Origin: Cercozoa sp. M6MM
Taxonomy: Eukaryota > Endomyxa: Ascetosporea
Strand: one strand, 5' to 3'
DNA: 26,365 nt
NCBI GenBank assembly: GCA_040357565.1
Contig: JBDODJ010000148.1
Shown: positions 1-11,557 of the stretch, one piece after another
How positions within the stretch are numbered: the first letter of the stretch is position 1
Layout of the letters: each line of letters begins with the position of its first letter
The notes under the pieces: generated by a model
Seen by the model: the letters and a program-made list of their open reading frames with translations, nothing else
Told to the model about the DNA's origin: nothing
The model's database searches: none
Translations under genes and position numbers: made by a program

Positions 1-45
<45 letters not shown>
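1..45 (+). repeat. (TG)n microsatellite, intron tail of ARP2
   Basis: A perfect TG dinucleotide run opens the window, about 22 units, and probably continues to the left. It lies upstream of the first ARP2 acceptor (AG at 74-75), so it is read as the 3' part of ARP2 intron 1. On the coding strand the repeat is UG in the RNA. Confidence 0.9.
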
Positions 46-46
<1 letters not shown>

Positions 47-75
47 GTGATGTACTGTGTACGCCTCTAATGTAG

Positions 76-1635
76 GTACGGGTTTTGTGAAGGCCGGTTT
101 CTCGGGCCAGAACTTCCCGTCGCTGATCACGCCGTCGATGGTGGGACGGCCGCTCATGCGCTATGAGGAGGCCGTCGATGGCATTGAGGTACTGCGTATC
201 TGGGTGTGTGTGTGTCCGGATGCAGTCGGTGTGTCTATTTGTACGGTGTGTCTGTGTGCTTGGTGGATAGGTCAAGGACATCATGTGCGGCGACGAGTGC
301 GCCGCTCTGCGATCGATGCTGCAGACGAACTACCCGGTCGAGAACGGCATCGTGAAGAACTGGGAGGACATGCAGCACCTGTGGGACTACACCTTCAACG
401 AGCGACTTCAGATCACGCCTTCGAACCACAAGGTGCTGCTCACGGAGCCGCCGATGAACCCGACGCAGAACCGCATCAAGTTCATGGAGCACATGTTCGA
501 GACCTACGGCTTCCAGGCCGCCAAGGTCGTCATTCAGGCCATCCTCGTGCTCTACGCGCAGGGCCTCATGACCGGTGTCGTCGTCGACTCTGGTAGCTCT
601 CCCCTTGTTGGCCCTGCCACCCCCTAGTGTACGGTGGCTTCATGTTACCGTGAGGTTTGCAGGTGATGGTGTCACGCACGTCGTGCCCGTGTTCGACGGT
701 GTTGTGCCGCCCAACCTCATCTCGCGTCTCGACATTGCCGGTAGACCTGCCTTGTGACACTCCTTCGTCTGTCTCCCTGTCCCTAACCCCCTGTCCCTAT
801 CCGACCCTACCCTACACCGTTACCATAATGAAACAGGCCGACACACAACGCGCTACCTTGTGCGTCTGCTGCAGCTGCGTGGCTACAACCTTAACAGCAC
901 TGCCGACTTTGAGACGGCCAGACAGATCAAGGAGAAGCTGTGCTACGTGGTATATCTGAGTCTTATTCTCCCCCCCCCCCGTTCTCTACCTGTTCCTGTG
1001 GTGATTCAGGCCTATGATCCGGCGGTCGAGCAGCGCCTGGCGCAGGAGACCACGCTGCTTATGCGACAGTACAAGCTGCCGGACGGCTCCGTCATCAAGG
1101 TAGCTTTGCTTTGCTCTTCTTCTCTCCCTTTAGATGTGGTCTTACCCCCCCCCCAGGTCGGCCGCGAGCGCTTCCAGGCCGCCGAGGTGCTGTTCAACCC
1201 GGGTCTCGTCGACGTTGAGGCCGTCGGTATGAGCGAGATGATCTTCAACACGATCAACAAGGCCGACATTGACCTGCGCGCCGACTTTTACAAGCACATC
1301 GTGCTGTCCGGCGGCTCCTCCATGTACCCGGGCCTGCCGTCGCGCCTCGAGAAGGACATCCGCGAGCTCTACCTGAAGAAGGTGCTCAAGGGCGACGAGT
1401 CGCGCCTTTCCAAGTTCAAGCTGAAGATCGAGGACCCGCCGCGCCGCAAGCACATGGTCTTCCTGGGCGGTGCCGTGCTTTCCGACATCATGAAGGACCG
1501 CGAGGACTTCTGGATCTCCAAGCAGCAGTGGCAGGAGCAAGGCGCCTCGGTTCTCCAGGTAACTCCATACTCTCTTCCGTATTGATTGGTTCATTCATAC
1601 CCCTTGTGTATCTGCAGCGTTCGGGCCTGCTGTAA
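76..1635 (+). CDS. ARP2: Actin-related protein 2 (ARP2/3 complex subunit), 5' end off window
   Basis: ARP2 is an actin-fold ATPase subunit of the Arp2/3 complex, which nucleates branched actin filaments in the cytoplasm. Exons by phase matching: 76-188, 271-592, 663-740, 837-949, 1010-1099, 1157-1558, 1618-1635. The joined protein (about 377 residues here) aligns end to end with animal ARP2 from the first phosphate-binding loop ([11 protein letters not shown]) onward. It includes [28 protein letters not shown], the second phosphate loop [32 protein letters not shown] and [17 protein letters not shown]. The first exon (about 14 residues with the start codon) must lie left of the window behind the TG repeat. 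Full length would be about 391 residues, close to the human 394. Two introns (950-1009 and 1100-1156) carry runs of about 10 C. The gene converges on TyrRS. The family assignment is secure; only the 5' end is missing. Confidence 0.95.
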
Positions 1636-2166
1636 TGTTGAAAACACGCGTGTATACGCCATTGTCGCATTCTTTCCTCGGCCAATGTGTGCAACAACGA
1701 CAACACCACGTCCCTACGAGCGATGGCACATTGGGGGCACATGCGTCATGTACTCGGCCCTGACAGCTTGGCGACTTGTACAGAGCGGAGCGTAGTAGAT
1801 TTTTAAAGCTTAGCGTGCGCACGTCAGTGCGTTGACATTGCTTGCTTGTACGCGAGGTAGGGTGAGTGCGTTAATAAATAGTAGAGAAGGATCAGGTCGT
1901 TTGATCATCCCTTCAGTTTCGGTTTTCAGCGCGGACAGGCGAGGGAAAATTAAGCGACCTGAGCGCCAGTCAGCGAGGCAGTGACATGGTGACCTGCCAC
2001 CTTGAGTGCCAGAGCCTGGTCTGTAACAACTCAGGATGCACGTAGCAGAGGAAAGGGGCCCGAGGACAGCTGTACCATCTTGCATGGCGACAACGTTGCC
2101 GTCTTCGTCGGTGCGCAGCGTCGGCAGCTATGAGCCCGCGTAGTAACAAAAGAAACACGTGGATGT
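1636..2166. other. Intergenic, convergent ARP2 / TyrRS 3' ends
   Basis: This stretch lies between the stop codons of two convergent genes and must hold both 3' UTRs and terminators. Open frames here are short and do not extend either gene in phase. No clear polyadenylation signal, RNA gene or repeat was recognised. Confidence 0.6.
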
Positions 2167-5125
2167 TCAGTAGGTTACCAGTTTCTTGATCAGCTTCTCC
2201 GTGGCACGCGGCACCGGCTCGGGCTGTGGAGCCAGAATGAAAGCAGGCACATTGAATGAGAAAATACGTGCATACCAGCAGGTCAAGGGTGTCGACTTCG
2301 ACACGGGTGCCCACGGCGACCTACAGTGAAGCAGGATTGGTAGTCATACGATCATTGCGGAGGGGTAATGTAGTGGTACCTCGTCAGGCACACGCAGGGG
2401 AGCAGCCGTATCCTCGGCGCTCGCGGCCAGCAGCATGCCAAACGAACGCTCACCACGGAACTGTATATAGGGGGGGGGGGTGAAGGAGGGAGTAAAAAGG
2501 CAAAGAATGCACAGCGTGTACATTGGACGGCTTCATGTTGAGCAGCACAACGACTTTCTTGTTGAGCAACTCAGCCGCCGACATGAAACGACGCAGGCCG
2601 CACACCACCTGGATAACAAATGGTAAAAAGCAGGTAACAGGGGTAACGGTAACCGGGGGGGGGGGGGGTTACCTGGACAGGTTCATCACCGCCGCACGCG
2701 AGCGACAGCACGAACAAGTTGTCCATTCGCGGGTGTTCGCGCACCTCAGTGACCTGTAACAAATTAAGCTCTGGGGGGGGTAAAGGGGTGTAAAATAAAA
2801 AATACCTCGCCAACACGCAGGTCCAGTCGCGACACATTGACCGGCAGAGAGCCTAAATTCGAGGGGGGGGGGTAAAGTGAGTAAGGGGCATAAATAGACA
2901 ATCCTCACCAGCCTTAGCAGCAGCGGCAGCAGCCGCGCTTGTCTTCTTGCCACCGCCGTAAGCCTTGTTGCACATCTATACAAGATTAAGTAGGGTTAAA
3001 GGGGTACAGGGGAAGGTGTAAACGATAAAATGCACCTCCTGGATCTCCTTGTCGTTCTCGTAGGCAGCACGGATCGGCGCCAGCAAACGCTCGAACTCCG
3101 CAATCACGCCTGATGGGGGGGGGGTAAGGGGAGAGCAAGGGTAGCAAGGGTAGCAAGCGGAGTACCCGACTTGAGGTCCTGCGGAGTCAGGTCGCCAGCC
3201 TCGTAGGCAGCGGCCAGATCATCAAAGGTGGCGTAGTGCACGTCGCCACCGTACTAAACAACACAAAAGCGGGTGAAGGATGGGGTTAAATGGAGTACAC
3301 AGCGGCAAACCTTCTCTGGCCGGTTGATGGTCATGCCGGCGCCAAAAGCCGCCGGGAACAACACATGCTTGGCCAACGCGGCCACACCGTTACCTGTCGC
3401 AACAAAGGGATAAGGAATAGGTAGTTACAGGGAGTACTGTAGGGGGGGGGGGTAATGCACGCACCTTCGATGACCTGCGGTGCGCAGAACGCCTTGCCAA
3501 TCTTGGTCTTCAACTGCGCGAGCAAGGGAGGGGTAAAATGGCAAAATTGACAAAGAAGGGGTAAAGGAGTACAGAGGTAACACACCTGCTTGTGCGTGTC
3601 AAGCAAGTCGATCTTGCCGTTGACGTTGCTGGCCGACATCTTGGCACCCTGATAGGGGACATGAAAAAGGTCAAGAACACATCCAAGGATGGAAGGAACA
3701 AAACAATGGTACCTGCAAACCCGGCACCATCGAGTTCATCAAGTGGAAACGCTTCTTGTAGCCTACACCAGAGGAGAATACAGGGAGGATGAAGGGGGGG
3801 GGGGTAAAAGACCAAGAGAAATGGCCTACCCAGCTTGGGCAGGAACTGCTCGGCGTACACAAAAATCTTGCGCTGATCGACGCCTCCGAACTGCGCGTCG
3901 CACTGGAGGTACTCCTCGTCCAACTGCACATAAGGGATGGGTAAGGGGTAAAGGGAAGTAAGGGGAGGCAAAGTGAGAAACCCACCGCCTGCAACAGCGG
4001 GTACACCACGCCACTGAGAAGACCACTCTGCTGACCGCGCAGTTTCTTGACCTCACCACGCAGCTCGGCCTGTACAGTGATGCAGGGTAACGGGGGGGGG
4101 GGGGTCCGGGGGAGTGGGAAGGTAAGAGGAGTCCTACCACCTCGGCCTCGACCTCCTCGGTAGCGCTCTTGTCGCTGGTGGCGGCCTGCTTGACCACGTC
4201 GGCACCGGCATGCACGCCGTTGCGCACCGTCGTCAGCGACATGAGCTTGTACGCATCCACCTGTACAAAGGTACACACGTACCATACACACGTACCGTAC
4301 AAAAGGACGTAGTTAAGGACGCAACATACCGTGTAGTCGGGCGTAAGCTGGAAGTTGCGACCGCGCACGAAACGCAGCTTCTCCAGAGGCACGCCTGTGT
4401 GCACACATGTAACATGGTTTGTCCCTAACCCCCCCCCCAGGCATGCCGTACCGATGGACGTGAGCATCTGACGGATTGCGAACTCGTAGTAGCACGTACG
4501 GGCGTCCAGCAGCTCCCACGTGGCCTGAGGGAAAGAGGTGCCACGGAGGGAGGTAAAAAGGCAGGGAAAAACAGGCCGGTAAACGTAGAGCAAACAACGC
4601 GTCTACCTTTTCCTTGTTGGCATCCAGGAAGGCGTGCAGGTCAGCGAACAGGATCGTCACCTGACAAAAAACACACGAGTTTGTACACACACAGAGACAG
4701 AGACACAGAGACACAGACACAGACACAGACACAGACAGAGACAGAGACACAGACAGAGACACAGACATACACAAGGATACTGCCTGTATCGGAAACAGAA
4801 GAAAGCACCTCAGCGCCAGCGCGCAAAAAGTCGGCGATCTTCGTCATCGGCACAAAGTAAGCGATGTGCGGACGGCCGGTCGGAGCCGTGCCCCAGTAGA
4901 TGCGCAGATCGCGCTCCGCCATGATTTTCTTCGCCTCAGCGCGCGCTTCCTCCGCTACAAAAAACATCGAGCATAGTGTGTACATATGCACTCCCATAAA
5001 CAGCAAGAGGCAGCGATACGACGGATGCATTGCTTCGGATCGCTCTCCAAGCCACGGAAAATCAGGTCGACGCGCTCGTCCAGCGTCAAGCTCTCGCTGG
5101 ATGTGCTCTCACTCATGCTAGACAT
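2167..5125 (-). CDS. YARS: Tyrosyl-tRNA synthetase, cytosolic type, with C-terminal EMAPII-like tRNA-binding domain
   Basis: Class I synthetase that charges tRNA-Tyr in the cytosol. 21 exons, all junctions in phase: 5020-5125, 4809-4954, 4607-4660, 4452-4524, 4330-4394, 4138-4260, 3986-4069, 3830-3923, 3713-3762, 3586-3648, 3465-3513, 3311-3393, 3166-3253, 3036-3109, 2909-2975, 2806-2852, 2673-2753, 2522-2608, 2380-2460, 2276-2320, 2167-2223. The product is 538 residues (human 528). The HIGH-type motif is PHIAY at about 64-68 in [38 protein letters not shown] is the tyrosine-site block, and the KMSKS loop is KMSAS at about 268-272. A Lys/Ala-rich linker (about 390-407) leads to the EMAPII/Trbp111 OB-fold, starting SRLDLRVGE at about 413. 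The start at 5125 is the first in-frame ATG; a second lies three codons on. Eight introns carry 8-13 base C runs on the sense strand. It is the last of three leftward genes. Confidence 0.96.
4683..4770. repeat. Degenerate (ACAG/ACAC) microsatellite in TyrRS intron 2
   Basis: Imperfect AGACAC/ACAGAG repeats fill most of the 148-base intron at 4661-4808, the longest of the gene. On the coding strand they read as UG/UC-rich. Translations of it on either strand are low-complexity Cys-Val or Arg-His runs and are not genes. Confidence 0.9.
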
Positions 5126-5296
5126 TGTATCTATCGCCCACAGCGCTCGCCACACACGCTAAACAACAGTAGTATGAAACAATGATTTTCGTTTTTTCTT
5201 GCGAGGCGACAAGCCGTAGCCAGTTTTTGGTCGCCCAGCGCCTGCTGTAGTGCGCTGTGCGGTGCGGCGAGTTTGGTTGTGAAAGATGTTGTAATT

Positions 5297-8174
5297 TCAG
5301 TTGTTAATGCTAGCGGAAGTGTCAACGCACACATTGATGTCTGTGCCAGTGTCGGAAGGACTGATCTCGACAAGGACATCCTCGTGACTCACTGCCAGAG
5401 CACGTGATGCCACCACTGGCCGCAGTAGCTCTTGGTCGAAGCGTCGGTAGCACCAGAAGTCGCCACACAGCGCGAGACAGCCGGGCGGTTCGCCTTCGTA
5501 GCCGTGCCGAGCTCGCCATTGGCGAACTACAGAAGGCAGCTCAGCAGCAGATCTTCAAACTGACCAAGCCACACGTACCGGTGGAGTAGGGAGACTTTCG
5601 TGCGTTGATGGTTTCATTCGTGAGTTCGTCCATGATGAGGACCTTGGTCTGCGCTGCCAGCAGCGTTACCAAAAACAAGGACGCCAACACTGACGACACC
5701 GAGAGGCACGCCACTGTGCCCTGCGTGGTCTGGTGCAGCCACTTGCTCGAATTGGCTTCCTTTGGGTACCATGCCTGCAGGTACTGCACACGGAGAAACG
5801 TGTAGAATACAAATAAAACTATCAATACAAAAATATATACAAATATATATATACATAAATAGTACGAGCACGAAGAGGCAGGAGCACGCGGCCAGCGTAC
5901 AGACCAAAAACAGCAAGAAGGCGCGGTGGTTATCCCGCCCGATCGCACGTCTCAGCCATAGACAGAAATGGTCGTATCGAGGCACACATCGACCCGTAAA
6001 CCGGCAGTGCTACAGGTTTTAGAATAAGTTACAAGCAAAAGCAACAGCGTCAGAGTACCTTAGAGCGTGGTGGGCGCCAAAGAAAGCATGAATAGCAAAA
6101 ATGCGCACTTGTTGGAAGGTTGCCTGAAAAATACAACAACAACAGTAAACGAGAAAGGTTGTTCAAGCCGAAGAAGAAAGCTACCGCCAGCAATAACGTC
6201 CTGCAGTCTACAGACTTCGGCCAGTGTTTGCGACGGATTTCTCGCGTCACCTGCGTCTGCTCTGTCGGCTATTTTAGCGAGTCAGTTAACAAGGAGTCTA
6301 TCAAGTGTAAAGCCTGGTGTAGGTACCCCAGGACAAGTAAGAGAGCAGCAGACTCGCCAATGCGCAGAACACCACGGCCAGAATGGATGAGACGAGCGCT
6401 CGAGACGATAGCACCAGTGTGAGACTCGAGGCGGCAACCCCTGTGGCCAGCGTGCCCATGGAGGCGCCAACCAGAACGACACTCTGTAAGGTGTCCTTCA
6501 GCTGCGACAGCGCCACCGTCAGAGCTATCATTCTGCCAGATGGGTAGGGATAGGATTAACGCACAAGGCGGAGGCAAGGACAGGCAGTTACCCTGCGGCA
6601 CAAATGGCGAGAAAGATGCCGATCGACACATGCTGATACACTTGCGAAAGTGCGACGTGCCAGGCAACCTGCGCCAATATTATATATATATATATATGTA
6701 TATTATATAAATACCGACAATCCAAACATACGAAAAATAAGACAGAAAACGCGAGAAGCGGCAACGACGGCGTTGGCGGACGTTTACGTCTTCTCTCTTT
6801 CTGCAAAAAACAGGGTGATGAATGAGACACAGGGATAATGAAACATGGGATACCGGTACAAGCACACTGACAGCGTGTGCAACGTCCTCTACGATAGTGT
6901 GATCTTCCACGATATCACTTCTCTGTATGCCGGGTCCATCAGGAACTCCTGGCAGTAGTCTTTGCGAATGACCCGGCGCGGCTTCGCTTCCGCGCGGACC
7001 AGGCAGCAACTCGCGCATACGACGACTTCGCTCTGTAAGGTACAGGGAAGCGGTAAAGGCGATCACAAGGACAGGTGGGAGTTCTCGGCGCACCACAGAG
7101 CGCGCGCGAGTGCAATCGAACGAGCGCAAAGAGCGCTAGACGGTGTCGCCATGCCATGCGCGCACAGAGTTCCACGACAGTATGGCCACGTGCATCTCGT
7201 TGCAGAGTCAGCAGCCGCGCCACTGTCGGGACCGTCGCACGCGCTTCACTCAGCGACGGCATGCGCTCAATCTCGTTGTCGCTAGTGGTATGTGTCTTCT
7301 CGAACACCTCATAGAATTGCGTCGGCGAGGCTGCAATCTCCAGTCGCACCGAAGCGTCCTCCTGGCGTCGTTGTAGCAGCGCTTGGCGAACTCTCTGCGT
7401 TACACTCGCCTCAGCCGTGTGCGAAACGGCAAACAGCAGCGTCGGCACGCTGCGAGACATGGCCGCCACGTGTGCCACTGTTCTACTCGATGCACACCAA
7501 GGGTAACAAGGGTTCACAAGGGCAACAGGGTCACAAGAGGTAAAAGGCAACACAAGATAACACTAAAGGTATCATTACCGTCCGTCACGGTCGCAGAGAG
7601 AAAAGTCGGCACCAACACGACGCAGGAGCATGAGCACCGACAGGTTGCCACGCTCGGCGGATTCATGTGCCTACATAAGTCGCAACAAGTGCAAATAAAG
7701 ATGCACGTTGCGTATGAAAAAGATACGGCCGTGCGACCGCGTTTGTTTTGGCAGTCGACAAAATCAAAGAGCTCCGCGTTGGCTGCGTAAAGTAAGATAC
7801 GCATGCATGATAAATGAACTCACAATGACGGCAGGAGTACGTATGTGGAACAATATCGCGTCGAAAATGCGAGTGCTACGGACGGCACTGCCTTCGCAGT
7901 TTGCTTTGGCCTAGTCAAGAACGATTGGTTTCCTGTGCATTCCAAGTGTATCGATTAGCGCATGCAGAGTCAGATACAAGTGCATGCAGAAGCGTGTCGC
8001 CATGCTCATCACGGGCACTGCGTAGCGCTGTCGTTGTTTGTTCTTGCGTTCGCTCTAAATCCGTCACCGAGAGGTACTAATGACGACGTATTTGTAGTAT
8101 CGCTAGGTACGCACGCAACAAGCAGGCAAAAAGAAAATGAGCTATACCGCTACGGCGTCGAACAGAGCTTCCAT
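5297..8174 (-). CDS. Ankyrin-repeat DHHC-family protein S-acyltransferase (Akr1/HIP14-like) with a DHFC motif
   Basis: Membrane enzyme expected to palmitoylate substrate cysteines at Golgi or endosomal membranes. Exons: 8148-8174, 7978-8052, 7841-7910, 7727-7782, 7579-7670, 7094-7482, 6860-7032, 6732-6800, 6592-6668, 6327-6532, 6185-6250, 6059-6123, 5866-6009, 5579-5783, 5297-5526. The product is about 647 residues, matching ZDHHC17/13 (about 620-630). Residues about 1-180 are ankyrin repeats (DEHGDTLLHALA, CQNKRGRTAAHESAERGN, CDRDGRTVAHVAA). Hydrophobic segments follow at about 305-410. The Cys-rich domain is at about 443-485: CYSC, RPPRSKHC, then RYDHFC at 466-471 and NHRAFLLFL, then two more membrane segments. 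LTNETINAR at about 557-565 is the TTxE region. The catalytic Cys471 is kept, but position 460 is Thr, 470 Phe and 477 Ala where zinc-2 ligands are normal. The donor ending exon 7 (6860 or 6854) and the short first exon are the least certain points. Confidence 0.87.
6678..6715. repeat. Short (TA)n tract in DHHC-gene intron
   Basis: An AT dinucleotide stretch lies in the intron at 6669-6731, just upstream (sense) of the acceptor. A similar AT-rich patch lies at about 5830-5862 in another intron of the same gene. Both look like ordinary intronic low complexity. Confidence 0.75.
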
Positions 8175-8444
8175 TTGCGCTATCGTTGCATGGAGGTAAT
8201 AGCACAATCTAGCACTTGTTGCGAGGTCACAAACCCTTGCTAGCAAAGCGATGATTGAAATGTATCAATACTGTACTTTTTGAATCCTCAGCAGCTCATG
8301 ATTACTTCGTGACCAGCCGGTTGACTGCTTGACTACTCGACGCCGATCAAACAAGTCAGAAGTTGTTAGTACAAAGCTGACAGCTGGGAAGCTGACGGCA
8401 TCCAGCGACCTTTACTCTTGACTCGTGAATCGAAAGCATGAAGT

Positions 8445-11030
8445 TTAAACAACTTGGAGGTTCTGGTCATGCGAGCAGAAGAGTGTCGACGACTTGCTAC
8501 TGCTGGCGCTGAGACCCTCAGCCACGTGTTCAGTTTCTTCCAGCATTGCCTCTAGTTGCCGTTCGTCTTGCTCGGCAATGGAGGATACCGTCGCCTAAAG
8601 ATATGCCAAGCTAAAGTCGTGTAGGGAGTACACGCAGTGATAAAAGAACTAACACTGCGCTGGAGGCATTCGGTGCGCGCTTGAACGTTGTCAAAATACA
8701 GTCTCTTGTGTGACTGTTCGCGCGTGATTCCGAGCACTTCCTGCATTAGCGCACCGGAATCTATAGCGGAGTCAAACGTCCCGGAACGCAAGCGTCGGCT
8801 CGCTCCCGAGATCAGGCTCTTCATCTGTCCGGCCACCGAGAATGAGGCACTACGCGGTCTTCCTGCGAAGCGACATTTCTTGTAAACTTACAAGAACAGG
8901 GCAATTTATTCAGTGTATTTGCATTAAGCTTGAAGTACTCTTGGGCGTTGAGTGCAAGACCGCCGGTTCATCAACTGTAGAAGGCTGAGTGCGTGTGCGT
9001 GTGAGAGAAGCTGCGGCTCTACTAATGGCAGAGGGCGCGGGTGGTCTAGTTCCTGGCGACACCAGCAAGCGAGGCGACTCAATGGTGCGAGATGAGCATG
9101 TTGATCGCCGTCGGTCTTCGGTAAGAACGACGCGGCTCGGCAGAACACCACTGCGTCGCTGTCGTCTCATAGTGCTGGTTGATCGCCGCGGCCTTAGACC
9201 AAGACTTTGAGCGAGCAGTTGAGATGATAGTGCATACAGCGGTGAGTTCATAGTCGACGAGTCAGTGTGGTCCGCTACGAAGATGAACAAGCACAGAGCT
9301 GCTTTTAAGGTCAAAGAAAAGAGGCACAAACCCAGCGTACAGTACAATTCGTTTGAGGTCGAGATCTTTATAGCTCGAAACATGCGTCGTACACGCTTTT
9401 CGACATTGTTCGTCGATATCTTTAACTGCGTTGCAACGGATGTGACGAAATTGTCACGGATCCGCTTCTCATCGCTCAGTGCACCTTTGTCGATATCGGT
9501 CTCTTCAATGCTCTTGAACTCAGCTTCGCGAGTTGCCGAGGACTGGGCAATCGAGGAAACGCTCGAAAAGAAGGACTGGATGTCTTTCCATCGCGCCACT
9601 GTTTCTTGAGCTTGCTGTGCCACCTTCTGTTGCAAGCGCGCAGTTTTCCGATCCGTATCCAGCACGTCAGCGACTGACGTGCTCTTTGCATGCTGTTCAA
9701 TAAACTTGAGCAAGTTCGTGACCAGTGGCATGTCGACAAATTGCCCAAAGTGGAGATGAGCATCAGCCCACCAAGAATGGTCAATGACGAGAGGATTTTT
9801 GTCAAAGGCGTTTTTCAGTTTCTTTTTTAGAGCGAGCAAAGAAAAACGACGCTTCTTGGGACTGTCTGGCTCTGGGTTTGCCGTGAGCGGTTGGTTGTAC
9901 TTTCGCTTCGACACCATTTCTTGTCTTTTTATCCAAAGCTTGCGGTAGCTCCCGGGGTTTAGCGTCAGCAAGTACTCAAAGATTACGTCGAAGAACTTCC
10001 ACAGGCGTGCGTAGGCGCATGCACTCCGCGCGTCCACTTGTCGAAACTGCGCTGCATGCGAAATGAATTTGCGCAATGTGCTGAAAATCACAAGACGACA
10101 GTGCGCAGCTGTTCCCTTCGTGAGGGGGTTGAACTCAGCAATGTGGCACAATGTCATGCGCAGTACATCGTCAGGTCGTCGATACAGCGGAATGTCCTCC
10201 ACTCCGAGGGTGGAATCAATTTCATCCTCGTCCACAGCCGAAATGCTCTTTCCGTCGACACCCTCCCAGAGAGTCCACCAAAAGATTTCGCAAAATGTCA
10301 AATTCGCTAGCGCGAAAAGATGTGAACATGCTTCAATAGACTCCTCGATAGATTCCTTGGTTGTGGTGTCGGGAGAAGCTTTCGAACTTGTCAGCGAGCT
10401 GTTCGGCGAACTTAGCGGCATTTGCTCCAAATGAGAGTGATATTCAAGATCACTCGCAGCTTGTAGCATTGTCTTTGTGGCACCGGCGTCCACGTCGCTG
10501 AGTGAAATAGAAAGGCGTCGAACCGGTGAAACTTCATCGGATTTTAGCGTGCTTTGTTTTTTCTTCTTTTCAATGAGTAGATGTGTCAGCCTAAAGGTAA
10601 CTTCACTCACCGGTGATACTTAACGCCAGAAAGGGAGCTATGAAACAACTTACTCTCCGTGCTGCTCTGCAACGCAGTTGCAAACATACAGAATCATTTG
10701 CTGCCACGAGCTTGTTTTTAAAACAGCATCACAAAAGCGCCCTCTTGTGTGCGGGTCAACAACGTAGGTGACGAAGCCTTTCTCGAGCATAAACGACCAT
10801 TTGCTCATCGGAGCATTTGAGAGCACTGCAAAGAACTCCTCAACTGGAATTTCGTCTTTCGGCGAGTATACTGTCTGCCACGAAAGTAATTTTTTCTTTG
10901 TGAGAAACGAGAGTAAATCGCTTTCATAGTCCAGCAACCGTACCTTTGCAAAGCGCATCAGGAACAACTTCTCTTGCTCAGTAAGAACAGTGCCGTTTTG
11001 CTCAGCGTCGCGCAGAATGGCTGCCGACAT
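8445..11030 (-). CDS. Unrecognised 773-residue protein
   Basis: I do not recognise the family. Five exons keep phase: 10654-11030, 9341-10590, 8939-9274, 8654-8862, 8445-8594. They give 773 residues from the ATG at 11030. The 1250-base second exon, unusually long for this window, is open throughout. Visible traits are a helical-looking N-terminus (about 1-125), a lysine cluster near 135, and a Ser/Thr-rich acidic linker (about 140-210). A Trp/Leu-rich region follows (about 210-330: LTFCEIFWWTLWEG, RLWKFFDVIFEYLL). Next is a basic patch SPKKRRFSLLALKKKLK, then a predicted helical segment (about 400-540). The C-terminus (about 550-690) is rich in Ser, Thr, Arg and Pro. No signal peptide or convincing membrane segment is seen. 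The Trp/Leu-rich part could be a helical-repeat scaffold, but that is a guess. It starts the leftward three-gene block, 270 bases upstream of the DHHC start. Confidence 0.65.
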
Positions 11031-11557
11031 CTTACCACTCTAGTGCCGAGCAACAAGCACGAGCGTAGCAAACAATCAAATGTCTCCGCGGGGATCGAAA
11101 AGGGATGCCCCTGAGCCACAGCTGGAAATATATAATATTATTTTGAAATAACGCCCAGCACTCCACAAGATGCTCTCCAGACCCCAGAACGAACGCCCCG
11201 GTGCGTAGTGCGTGAGTTATTGCCCTCTGTGCACTTGTCGACTTTGAGGTACCGACATCATGATGTCTGACTCCTTGGCTCGTGTGTAATCTGCCTCGGT
11301 TTCACGGCGTGTCTATCATACTGCCACTGTGCTTGTGCACTCGGCACTATTCGTGCTGTGCGGCATCCCGGTTAAGCAACCGTGTGGCTTTGTTTTTTTT
11401 TCGTTGGGTTTGCTTCCCGGACGTATGTTTTTTTTTTTTGCTGCAGCGACACGAGTTGTTAGCGGCGTACCACAACACACGTCGTCATTCAACGGTCCAC
11501 CCAACAGCGTCCGGCCAGGTTACCATAGTGATACAGCGAAAGCTCGAAAGCGCTGCA
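11031..11557. promoter_or_regulatory. Divergent intergenic region
   Basis: The start codons of a leftward gene (11030) and a rightward gene (11558) face away from each other across this 527-base gap, so both promoters should lie here. Two T runs occur at about 11392-11401 and 11426-11438. The second is followed by CTGCAG, so a 5' UTR intron acceptor of the rightward gene is possible. No defined promoter element was identified. Confidence 0.45.

Noticed and set aside
2461-4137. G runs on the + strand as G-quadruplex or telomere-like elements
   Set aside because: They are single homopolymer runs, not spaced G triplets, and the flanking TTACCC is not arrayed in tandem, so neither structure is supported.
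4641-5030. Open frame with Cys-Val-Ser run on the minus strand across the CAGACA repeat
   Set aside because: It merges TyrRS exons 2 and 3 with the intron between them; the TyrRS alignment requires the repeat to be spliced out.
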